Positions 17,615-24,861 of a stretch of DNA of 38,421 nucleotides are shown here, one piece after another. The DNA is from Verrucomicrobiota bacterium (lineage in GTDB: Bacteria > Verrucomicrobiota > Verrucomicrobiia > Limisphaerales > JADLHS01). The DNA lies in assembly GCA_025350905.1 (NCBI GenBank), contig JANXWY010000070.1, positions 1-38,421 of the forward strand, in the 5' to 3' direction. Each line of letters starts with the position of its first letter. Within the stretch, counting starts at the first letter, position 1. The notes under the pieces are model-generated. The model had not been told where the DNA came from. It was given only the letters and a program-made list of their open reading frames with translations, and did no database searches. The translations under genes were made by a program, and so were the position numbers.

Positions 17615-18265
17615 TCAGGTCGCCGTCCAGACCGTGTCGTAGGTCAAATCCGCCTGGAGGCGGTACCCGTGGGTTCGCAGGTGGGTGAATTTATCGTCAT
17701 CGTCCGGGTTCTTTTCCGTGATGATGACCCGCGGACGATACCGCGCCAGGTTGGTGCCGCGCAGCACTTGGAAATCGTGACCTTCGGTGTCAACGGTGAG
17801 TAAACCAAATTCTCGCGGGATCTGGTGCGCTTCCAGGAGCGCCTCCAACCGATGGACCTTGACCCGCAGCGGCGCTCCCGGTGCTGGCACGGGATTCGGC
17901 CGGCTGGCTGGCGTTTCGCCGAGCGACGAATGACTTCCGCCCTCGTCGGCCGCATCAGTCTGCAACTCCAGTTCCCCGTCCTGATCCGAGCAGGCGGCGT
18001 TTAGCAGGACGACTTGCGGTCGTTTTTGGTGGAGCCGTTGGGCCTTACGGAAGGCGTCGGGGTGCGGTTCGATCAACAGCCCCTGCCAGCCGCGTGCTAG
18101 GAACGGGTAGGAATTGGAACTGTAAAACCCGTCGTTGGCCCCCACATCCACCACGGTGCGCGCCGCGCCCTGGCCTTTCAGGAGGAGCGGGGCGAGGGCG
18201 GAGAATTGCCCATGCCAGGTCGAGTCCCGGTACACCAGAAAGCGAATCCAATGTTTCAGCTTAAT
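17615..18265 (-). CDS. FkbM family methyltransferase (4 of 4), possible ATT start
   Basis: A 216-residue FkbM enzyme if it begins at the ATT at 18265, or 206 if at the GTG at 18235. Motifs are VVDVGANDGFYSSNSYPFL, LLIEPHPDAF, and FGLLTVDTEGHDFQVLRG (signature D-x-EG), with IITEKNP. An insert rich in Pro/Ala (SRPNPVPAPGAP) precedes the VHRLEALLEAH helix. A perfect GGAGG site (18271-18275) sits five bases before the ATT, and the ten codons it adds read KLKHWIRFL-VYRD, a plausible FkbM N-terminal helix. The GTG has no ribosome site. The two FkbM genes form a reverse-strand pair with a gap of about 120 bases. Confidence 0.85.
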   Translation of the reverse strand: MKLKHWIRFLVYRDSTWHGQFSALAPLLLKGQGAARTVVDVGANDGFYSSNSYPFLARGWQGLLIEPHPDAFRKAQRLHQKRPQVVLLNAACSDQDGELELQTDAADEGGSHSSLGETPASRPNPVPAPGAPLRVKVHRLEALLEAHQIPREFGLLTVDTEGHDFQVLRGTNLARYRPRVIITEKNPDDDDKFTHLRTHGYRLQADLTYDTVWTAT

Positions 18266-18501
18266 GGGAGCCTCCAGTTTATTGCTTTGGTTGTTTGGGG
18301 TGCTGAGCCCACCACCGCCCCCACCGGAAAAACGAAAATAGGGAACATGAGTTTCATTGGCGCATGAAGGCTGGTTTCATCGTGCCGCGCTACAGGGTTA
18401 GCAGGTAGTGCGTGATGGGGGCAAGTGCGTACTCCATCGCCCCGGATCACCTAACTGGCGCACTCCACCGCCTCCGATCCAGCGCCCGCGTGGGGTTGGT
18501 C

Positions 18502-18550
18502 GGGAGCGCCGCGTTCACGCGGCCTGGTGTGACCGCTGCGCCGCGCTCCC
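18502..18550. repeat. REP-like nested hairpin
   Basis: Outer arms GGGAGCGC (18502-18509) and GCGCTCCC (18543-18550) enclose a second stem GCCGCG/CGCGGC (18508-18513, 18518-18523) with a TTCA loop. It is a GC-rich palindromic intergenic unit of the kind dispersed in Verrucomicrobia genomes, related in style to the element at 31986. Confidence 0.5.
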
Positions 18551-18615
18551 CGAACTGCGAAGCGGCAAACGCAAGGAGTCCCGGAGCGCCCATTTGCCTC
18601 AACCCGGTTTCGCTT

Positions 18616-18645
18616 TTGACGGCGGGTGGCGATTTGCAGTAGCGT
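18616..18645 (+). promoter_or_regulatory. Candidate promoter of the first GT10 gene
   Basis: TTGACG (18616-18621, 5/6 match to the -35 consensus) is followed after 18 bases by TAGCGT (18640-18645). The ATG lies nine bases beyond the -10, so the message would be leaderless or nearly so; no Shine-Dalgarno site precedes that ATG. Confidence 0.4.
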
Positions 18646-18654
18646 GCCGTTCTC

Positions 18655-19656
18655 ATGAACAATCCGGCTGTGGGGCCACCGATCAATATTGATTTCACGG
18701 ACTTCGGCCACGTCCAACCGAAGGAAGACAATTTTTTCTTTAATGTGCTGCGGGAACGCTTCCCGGTGCGGGTCACGGATGATCCGGATTTCCTTATTTA
18801 TTCGCACAACTCAAATGTCCACCGGCTCTACACCTGCAAAAAGATTTTTTGGACCAGCGAAGTGTACGCGCCCAATTGGCGCGAGTGTGATTACGCGATG
18901 ACGCACCGTCTGCTCGACGATCCCCGTCATCTGCGCCTCCCGCTCTACGTCAACTGGGTGCAAGCCGAAGCGCTGGTGCGCTCACCGGACGAAGCCCGGG
19001 AATGGATGCCCCGCAAAACCAAGTTTTGCTGTTTCTGTTCCAGTTACCTGAATCGGAAGACGGAGCACCGGGGGCGTTTTTTTCAGCTGCTCTCGCGCTA
19101 CAAGCGCGTGGATGCCGGCGGTAAGGCGCTAAATAACCTCGGCTTTGTGGTGCCATTTGATCCTCAGGCCAAGCTGGATTTCCTGACGCCCTACAAATTC
19201 TACATGGCGTTCGAGAACGAATCGGTGCCCGGCTATACGACGGAAAAAATCGCCGAGGCCATGAGTGCGCGTTGCGTTCCCATTTATTGGGGCAATCCGC
19301 GGGTGGTGGACGAGTTCAACCCGAAGAGCTTCATCAACGCCAACGATTTTCCTTCCTTGGAAGCGCTGGCGAATCAGGTGGCGGAGGTGGACCGTAACGA
19401 CGCCCTGTACGCCCAATATTTGCGGGAGCCGTACTTCAGAGATAATCGGCCGAACGAGTATTTTGATCCCAACCGGATCCGCGATTTTTTCGGCCGCATC
19501 TTTAGTGATCCCACGCCGCCCTTGGCCGCGCGCGAGAAGCGGTGGTTCCGCCGGTGGCTGCTATTGAAACGCAATGCGCCGCACCGGATGCGCATCCGGA
19601 GCGCGGTTAACGAAGGCCCCTCGCCGCTGAGCGGCAAGAAAGTGGATTTTTACTGA
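18655..19656 (+). CDS. GT10 family glycosyltransferase (fucosyltransferase-like), copy 1
   Basis: A 333-residue enzyme of the alpha-1,3/1,4-fucosyltransferase family, which moves fucose from GDP-fucose to a glycan acceptor. The N-terminal half carries DFTDFGHV, DPDFLIYSHNS and KIFWTSEVYAPNWRECDYAM. The C-terminal half has the family hallmark: FYMAFENE with Glu near residue 187, then PGYTTEKIAEAMSARCVPIYWG, the nucleotide-binding motif with Y-T-T-E-K. After that come FINANDF and a basic tail. There is no membrane anchor, as in other bacterial GT10 enzymes. The ATG at 18655 fits the first conserved strand. Some GT10 members use other sugars, so fucose is likely but not certain. Confidence 0.9.
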   Translation: MNNPAVGPPINIDFTDFGHVQPKEDNFFFNVLRERFPVRVTDDPDFLIYSHNSNVHRLYTCKKIFWTSEVYAPNWRECDYAMTHRLLDDPRHLRLPLYVNWVQAEALVRSPDEAREWMPRKTKFCCFCSSYLNRKTEHRGRFFQLLSRYKRVDAGGKALNNLGFVVPFDPQAKLDFLTPYKFYMAFENESVPGYTTEKIAEAMSARCVPIYWGNPRVVDEFNPKSFINANDFPSLEALANQVAEVDRNDALYAQYLREPYFRDNRPNEYFDPNRIRDFFGRIFSDPTPPLAAREKRWFRRWLLLKRNAPHRMRIRSAVNEGPSPLSGKKVDFY

Positions 19657-19831
19657 GTCCGGGTGCTCGGGGGTGACTTTCCGGTTCAGGTGGGTCCGCA
19701 GCCGCTCGGCCGGCCGGCATGCGCGTCCGCGGCTACCTTCCCGAGCCAAGAGCCTGGCCGGCCAAGGCAAGAACGGAATGCCTGGCGACACATCACCCGG
19801 CGGCCCCGTGCGAACGCCCGGCCTGGCGTAG

Positions 19832-20164
19832 GAGCTCACGCACAAAACCCCCGCGGTTTGCTCTCGCGATCAGCGGATTCATCCCGACCAGGGGATATTT
19901 TCGCACCGCCATTGCACCAAGTGGCCGCGGCATTATTTCCCCAACAATTGCGTCCACTGGATCGATCTCGCCAACCGGATACTAGCTGAAGCCCGAGCCA
20001 AGGACATCGTGCAGGGTGAGACCGGAAGCCACTCCGCCGAAACCAAGGGAGCCAGCTCCCCCCGTCGCTCCTGCCTGCCCGCCGAGTTGCAGCCGGCCGA
20101 ACGCGGATTGCGGAGACCGGGGCGGCGGTCGCAGCGCCCATCGGTCAGAACATCGTATAGATGA
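19832..20164 (+). pseudogene. Possible vestigial coding fragment
   Basis: An open frame of 110 codons without an ATG follows an in-frame TAG at 19829. Its first half reads like protein, for example HRHCTKWPRHYFPNNCVHW followed by DLANRILAEARAKDI; the second half is low-complexity and basic. No start or ribosome site and no family match were recognised. The rest of 19657-20144 shows nothing else that can be supported. It may be a decayed gene end or chance. Confidence 0.25.
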
Positions 20165-20342
20165 ACGGGGCGAGGCCGGTACCGGACAAGAGCACCAGCA
20201 GCCCGAGGAGCAGCAGCAAGACAATGATCGGTAGCATCCACCACTTCTTGTTCGATTTTAGGAACGCCCACAGTTCGCTGATAATTCCACCGCCGGATTG
20301 TTCGGCAGCCGATTCGAATTCGTTCGGTTCGTCTTCTTTCAT
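20145..20342 (-). CDS. DUF5989 small membrane protein (SxtK-like position)
   Basis: A 65-residue protein. An acidic N-terminus (KEDEPNEFESAAEQ) is followed by ISELWAFLKSNKKWWMLP and one leucine-rich membrane helix (IIVLLLLLGLLVLLSGTG), ending APFIYTMF. This is the conserved pattern of DUF5989, a family usually found next to SxtJ and a carbamoyltransferase. The gene is third in that set here, 27 bases after SxtJ. In the saxitoxin cluster the order sxtI-sxtJ-sxtK is similar, so this is likely the SxtK counterpart. Its role is unknown; a membrane partner of the carbamoyltransferase is a reasonable inference. Confidence 0.88.
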   Translation of the reverse strand: MKEDEPNEFESAAEQSGGGIISELWAFLKSNKKWWMLPIIVLLLLLGLLVLLSGTGLAPFIYTMF

Positions 20343-20369
20343 GGGTCGCAGGCGGGTGTCGCTCCGCCA

Positions 20370-20783
20370 TTAATATTGTTTCAGGTATCGACTGGGTTCG
20401 GTTCGTTCGGGGCGCTGCTTCCACAGACTGGCCTTATCCGGCGGCCGCTTCAATTGCAGAACATCGCGGCCGCGCAGGCGCAGGAGGAGAGCGACCGGGG
20501 TAATCACCAGCAGAAACATCAAGAGGAGCACCAGTTGAGAAATGACCCAGCCAATGGGAAATGTGAGGACGGCAGCCCCGATGAACACCCAGCGGACCAG
20601 AGCCGGCCGCGCCAAGCCGATCAACCCCAGCAACGCCACCGCGCCCAAAACCAAGGCCGCGCCGGGCTGATGGCGCACCAGTGCCCGATGACCGGCCAGC
20701 CCGGCGAAAGCGATCAGCCAGGCGCCCGAGAATTGCCGGAGCATCTCACGCGTGGGTTTGAGGGGTAGATCAGACCATTTCAT
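20370..20783 (-). CDS. SxtJ family membrane protein
   Basis: A 137-residue protein. The N-terminal segment KWSDLPLKPTREMLRQFSGAWLIAFAGLAG includes the family's P-x-R-x-LRQFxG motif. Further membrane segments are near AALVLGAVALLGLIGL, FIGAAVLTFPIGWVISQLVLLLMFLLVITPVALLLRL, and a GRDVL-x-LKR motif precedes the C-terminal YLKQY. The match to SxtJ proteins is strong. SxtJ proteins are named after a saxitoxin cluster gene but are widespread beside carbamoyltransferases in glycan loci. The ATG 20783 lies ten bases after the carbamoyltransferase stop, which argues for tight co-transcription. The longer open frame upstream overlaps that gene and was rejected as start. Function unknown. Confidence 0.88.
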   Translation of the reverse strand: MKWSDLPLKPTREMLRQFSGAWLIAFAGLAGHRALVRHQPGAALVLGAVALLGLIGLARPALVRWVFIGAAVLTFPIGWVISQLVLLLMFLLVITPVALLLRLRGRDVLQLKRPPDKASLWKQRPERTEPSRYLKQY

Positions 20784-20793
20784 GGTAGGCGAT

Positions 20794-22650
20794 TCAGTCG
20801 GGAGCAAACGCGGACAGATGTTTTTGCTTCTCGTCGTCGGAGGGCGCGTCCAGCAGGTCTGCCTTGAGCAACAAAAAGTCCTCCAGTACGAGCGCATCCA
20901 TGTCGGTCCAGCGAAAGCAGCGAAACGCGTCGGCGGGCGATTCGACGATCGGTTCGCCGCGGACATTAAAGCTGGTATTTACGAGGACCGGACACCCGGT
21001 CTCTTTTTCAAACGCCTGCAAGAGCCGGTAAAACCGCCCGTGTCGCGCCGCATCCACGGTTTGAATCCGCGCGCTGTAATCCACGTGGGTGACCGCTGGC
21101 ACGGTGGACCGGACCACGTTTACACGCTTCCGCAAATCGTCTTCGACCGTCATCGTTTGCGTCTCCGCTTCGGTCAGGGTTTTGCGCTGCCGGGCATTGA
21201 CGGGCGCCACGATGAGCATGTAGGGGCTTTCCGTCTGCGGCGGCAAACCAAAATATTCCGCGGCGCGTTCTTTCAGCACGGACGGCGCAAAAGGACGAAA
21301 ACTCTCGCGGTATTTGATCTTCAGATTCATCACCGACTGCATGGCGGGGTTCCGCGGGTCACCCAAAATGCTGCGCGCCCCAAGGGCGCGCGGGCCAAAC
21401 TCCATCCGGCCGCAAAACCAACCGACGATTTTACCTTGTGCGAGCAGGCGGGCCAGTTCCGCCAGGAGTTGGGCCTCGTCGGCGAAGCGCCGCGAGACGG
21501 CCGCCTGCGTCTGGAGAAATATCTCAATCGCCTCATTGGAATAGCACGGACCCAACAGGCTGCCCTGCTGCGAATCCTGACCGCTTACCGAACGGGGTTT
21601 CTGGAGCAGTTGATGCCAGGTGAACAGGGCGGCGCCCAGCGCCCCTCCCGCGTCGCCAGCGGCGGGTTGAACCCACAAGTCCTGGAACGGCCCGTCACGG
21701 AGCAGTTTCCCATTCGCGACGCAATTCAAGGCCACACCGCCGGCCAGCACGAGATGCGGCAATTGGGTTGCCCGATGGGCTTCATGGGCCATGCGCATCA
21801 CGACCTCCTCGGTCACTAGCTGAACACTCGCCGCCAAATCCATGTGGCGTTGCTCAATTTGTGCCTCGGGCGCACGTGGCGGGCCGCCAAAGAGCTGGTC
21901 AAATCGCCGGTTGGTCATCGTCAAGCCCTGGCAGTAGTCGAAATACGCCAGGCCCAGCCAAAAGCTGCCGTCGGGCCGCACGTCAATCAAGTGCTGACGG
22001 ATCGTCTCGGCATAGACAGGTTTGCCGTACGGGGCCAGTCCCATCAACTTGTATTCGCCGCTGTTCACCTTGAAGCCGCAATAGTAAGTGAACGCCGAGT
22101 ACAGCAGCCCCAGCGAATGCGGAAACGACATTTCGCGCAGCAGCCGCATTCGATTTCCTTCGCCGATACCGATCGTTGCCGTGCTCCATTCCCCAACGCC
22201 GTCCACCGTCAGAATGGCCGCCCGCTCAAAGGGGCTGGGGAAAAAAGCGCTGGCGGCATGGCTCTCGTGGTGTTCGGTGAAGACGAACCGGGCGCGGCGC
22301 GCCGCCGCCAGTTCGCGCCGCAACAACCGGCGCAGATGAATCTTGTCCTTCAGCCAGACCGGCATTGCCAATTGGAAACTGCGGAAACCTCGGGGCGCGA
22401 ACGCAAGATAGGTTTCCATCAGGCGATCAAACTTCAGGAGTGGCTTATCGTAAAAGGCCACGTAGTCCAATTCCGCCAGGGGAATGCCACCCGCCTTTAG
22501 GCAATACGCGACGGCATTGGTTGGAAAAGCAGGGTCATGCTTCTTGCGCGTGAACCGTTCTTCCTGCGCCGCCGCGACAATGCGTCCATCCACCACCAAC
22601 GCCGCTGCGCTATCGTGGTAAAACGCTGAAAGGCCCAGAATGGTCGTCAT
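20794..22650 (-). CDS. NodU/CmcH-type carbamoyltransferase
   Basis: A 618-residue enzyme that transfers a carbamoyl group from carbamoyl phosphate, via carbamoyl-AMP, to a hydroxyl of a sugar or similar molecule. The N-terminal ASKHA-like domain opens ILGLSAFYHDSAAALVVDGRIVAAAQEERFTRKKHD. The metal-binding HHESHAASAFFPSPF and the glycines of ILTVDGVGEWST follow, then VLAGGVALNCVANGKL. The C-terminal YrdC-like domain shows GRMEFGPRALGARSILGDPRNP and PVLVNTSFNVRGEPIV. Length and motifs match the family throughout. Neighbours SxtJ and DUF5989 follow directly, and a methyltransferase gene precedes it by 52 bases. In this locus it should decorate a surface glycan. Confidence 0.95.
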   Translation of the reverse strand: MTTILGLSAFYHDSAAALVVDGRIVAAAQEERFTRKKHDPAFPTNAVAYCLKAGGIPLAELDYVAFYDKPLLKFDRLMETYLAFAPRGFRSFQLAMPVWLKDKIHLRRLLRRELAAARRARFVFTEHHESHAASAFFPSPFERAAILTVDGVGEWSTATIGIGEGNRMRLLREMSFPHSLGLLYSAFTYYCGFKVNSGEYKLMGLAPYGKPVYAETIRQHLIDVRPDGSFWLGLAYFDYCQGLTMTNRRFDQLFGGPPRAPEAQIEQRHMDLAASVQLVTEEVVMRMAHEAHRATQLPHLVLAGGVALNCVANGKLLRDGPFQDLWVQPAAGDAGGALGAALFTWHQLLQKPRSVSGQDSQQGSLLGPCYSNEAIEIFLQTQAAVSRRFADEAQLLAELARLLAQGKIVGWFCGRMEFGPRALGARSILGDPRNPAMQSVMNLKIKYRESFRPFAPSVLKERAAEYFGLPPQTESPYMLIVAPVNARQRKTLTEAETQTMTVEDDLRKRVNVVRSTVPAVTHVDYSARIQTVDAARHGRFYRLLQAFEKETGCPVLVNTSFNVRGEPIVESPADAFRCFRWTDMDALVLEDFLLLKADLLDAPSDDEKQKHLSAFAPD

Positions 22651-22702
22651 GTGCGGGATTCAGATGACAGATAAGGAATTGCTTTTTTGCGGCGACCTCA
22701 GC

Positions 22703-23656
22703 TCAATTGAGTGCGTCTGTCTCGTCGAACTCGTGCCTGTCCTCGGCCACCTTCTCCGCCAGCACCACATTAATCGGCCGGAGCGAAGGGAAGAACTCAC
22801 CCAGCAAGTCCTTGAAACTGAATTTGAGCCGCCGGTAACGGTAGGTCTTATCCTCCTGGTAAAAATAGTGGCGCCGGATTGCGAAGCCCATGGGCCCTAA
22901 CAACGCAAAGAGATCTGCCTTGGAATATTCCCGCCAGTGCAGTCCCACAATCATGTTCAACCGCAGATCGAGCTGTTGATAGAACTGTTCGACCGACGCC
23001 TGGATGGTTTCGCCGCGCAAGAGTTTCAATCGGTTGCCGGCCGAGAGCTGGTTCGGGACGGTCAGGTACAAAAGCCCGCCCGGCTTCAGCACGCGATTGA
23101 TTTGTTTGATCACCGGTAACGGATTGAAGTTCAGGTGTTCCAGCGTCTCGCACATGATTACGAAATCGAAATGGGCATCCGGGTACGGCAACTGGCGACG
23201 CTTCAGATTGGCGGCGACGCATTCAATGCCGGCCCGCCGGTAGCGCTCGCGCAACCGCGGGTTGTTTTGAAATTCCGGGATATCCTGGGCCGTCACTTGA
23301 AACCCCACCTTCCGCAAAGCGAAACAAAGCACGCCCAGAAACGAGCCAATCTCCAATACCCGGATTGTGGATGGTTCGGGCGGGGATCGTTGCGCCAGAA
23401 TTTGCTCCAGCTCCTTGAGCGTGCGCACATATTGTGGGCTCAGCATCTCGAGGTAGCGCCGCTCGCCCGCCCCCGCCCCCAAACCGGTGGACAGCAAGTC
23501 GACCGGATCGGCGTTGATTTCGCTGACGATCTCCCGAACCAGCTCGTGGGCCGGTGGCCAGGAAGTTTTGCCAGCGGGCTTCAATGCAGCAGACATGGGC
23601 AGCATTAAGCCGCGCCCGTGTCTCGCCGGCAAGCCCTTTTCCGGGTGAGCCGCCAT
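22703..23656 (-). CDS. Class I SAM-dependent methyltransferase
   Basis: About 317 residues. The Rossmann motif I is IRVLEIGSFLGVLCFALRKVGF; motif II shows VTAQDIPEF; motif III DFVIMCETLEHLNFNPLPVIKQINRVLKPGGLLYLTVPN is typical of Methyltransf_11/23 enzymes. The C-terminal part (GLHWREYSKADLFALLGPMGF) is the usual substrate cap. ATG 23656 is chosen because GAGGAG lies four bases upstream, one of the best ribosome sites in the window. It is first in the reverse-strand set with the carbamoyltransferase, SxtJ and DUF5989. It could methylate the same sugar as is carbamoylated; the target is unknown. Confidence 0.88.
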   Translation of the reverse strand: MAAHPEKGLPARHGRGLMLPMSAALKPAGKTSWPPAHELVREIVSEINADPVDLLSTGLGAGAGERRYLEMLSPQYVRTLKELEQILAQRSPPEPSTIRVLEIGSFLGVLCFALRKVGFQVTAQDIPEFQNNPRLRERYRRAGIECVAANLKRRQLPYPDAHFDFVIMCETLEHLNFNPLPVIKQINRVLKPGGLLYLTVPNQLSAGNRLKLLRGETIQASVEQFYQQLDLRLNMIVGLHWREYSKADLFALLGPMGFAIRRHYFYQEDKTYRYRRLKFSFKDLLGEFFPSLRPINVVLAEKVAEDRHEFDETDALN

Positions 23657-23871
23657 TTCGCTCCTCAATTTTGCGCGGTCGCCGCGCGGTGCGTGACCGT
23701 TTTCACCGCTGCCTCGCCCAGCCTCCGCGCTCGGCGGACCAGTCGCCAGACCGGCTCAAACTTGTTCCGTTCCGCAAGAGCAGATCGAACGAGCTTGAAG
23801 GTACTCGGGCGGATGGTTAAGGTCATTTGGCCCTCGGCCAGCAATCTGAAATTTACGGCACAATGCACTCC

Positions 23872-24861
23872 ATGGACCGCGTCTTGATCGATTTTGTAGA
23901 TTTTCCCAACCTTGCCAAGGCGAATAATCCTTTACTCGACCTCCTCGCGCGACGCTTTGAGCTGGTGTTGTCGGACTGGCCGGATTTTATCCTCTTCACG
24001 CACGAGGGGCAACGACACCAGCTCTATGCCTGCACCAAGATCTTCTACACGCAAGAGTGTTATCGTCCCAATTGGCGGCACTGCGATTTCGCGGTCCTGA
24101 GCATCAAAGTGAATGACCCGCGCGCTTTTCACCTGCCCTACTATAGCCTGTGGCGTAGCCCGGATGATTTGATCCGCCCGCCAAGTACCGACTACCGCGC
24201 CCTCCTCCAGTCTAAAGCGGGGTTCTGTTCATTTCTCACCTGGTACGCGGACCGGTCGGTGCGGCCCCGCTCGGAATTTTTTGCGCAGTTGCATGCGCGG
24301 AAGCCCGTGGACTCGGCCGGCCGCGCGTTGAACAACACGGGCTGGCGGGTGCCCCTGGGCCGGCAACCCAAGCTGGAATTTTTGCGTCGCTACAAATTCA
24401 ATATTTGCTTCGAGAACAAGGATGTCCCTGGCTGGACGACGGAAAAGTTCACTGATGCCCTCGCGGCGGGCACCGTGCCCATCTTTTGGGGGGACAACAC
24501 CGTGAAAGAGCAGTTCAATCCGGCAGCCTTTATCGATCGGCGCGATTTCGCCTCCGATGCCGCCTGCATCGAGCACATCCTGAAAGTCGACGCAGACGAT
24601 GAACTCTACTTGAAATACCTCAGTGCCACGCCGTTCTACAATAATCGGCCCAACAAGGAGTGGGACCACACGCGGCTGCTGGATTTCCTCGCCCAGATCT
24701 TCGCGGCACCGCCCAATCCCGTGGCCCGGCGGCGGTGGTTTTCGAAACTGACCAAATGGCGGCTGGTCAAACGCGTCAAGTCCCGTCAGGAGCGAGGCCT
24801 GCCGGAATTGGATGCGGGAGTCCGCGAGCAGCCCAAGGCAATCCCCCTAGCTCCCTCCTGA
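23872..24861 (+). CDS. GT10 family glycosyltransferase (fucosyltransferase-like), copy 2
   Basis: About 329 residues from ATG 23872 (an ATG three codons earlier is also possible). It parallels copy 1: VLIDFVDFPNLAK, DWPDFILFTHEG, KIFYTQECYRPNWRHCDFAV, then the hallmark FNICFENKDVPGWTTEKFTDALAAGTVPIFWG and FIDRRDF. Residue identity with copy 1 is moderate, so the two probably have different linkages or acceptors. The C-terminus is basic (KLTKWRLVKRVKSRQER). It is divergent from the methyltransferase/carbamoyltransferase set and overlaps the 3' end of the convergent GT4 gene by 15 bases. Fucose as donor is inferred from the family. Confidence 0.9.
   Translation: MDRVLIDFVDFPNLAKANNPLLDLLARRFELVLSDWPDFILFTHEGQRHQLYACTKIFYTQECYRPNWRHCDFAVLSIKVNDPRAFHLPYYSLWRSPDDLIRPPSTDYRALLQSKAGFCSFLTWYADRSVRPRSEFFAQLHARKPVDSAGRALNNTGWRVPLGRQPKLEFLRRYKFNICFENKDVPGWTTEKFTDALAAGTVPIFWGDNTVKEQFNPAAFIDRRDFASDAACIEHILKVDADDELYLKYLSATPFYNNRPNKEWDHTRLLDFLAQIFAAPPNPVARRRWFSKLTKWRLVKRVKSRQERGLPELDAGVREQPKAIPLAPS

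Larger units (their letters stand above)
18266..18654. other. Intergenic region between divergent FkbM and GT10 genes
   Basis: No gene is supported. It contains the ribosome site of the FkbM gene (18271-18275), a REP-like nested hairpin (18502-18550), and a promoter candidate for the GT10 gene (18616-18645). Confidence 0.5.

Noticed and set aside
18256-18450. 64-codon reverse frame upstream of the FkbM gene
   Set aside because: It overlaps the FkbM ribosome site in another frame and has no conserved character.
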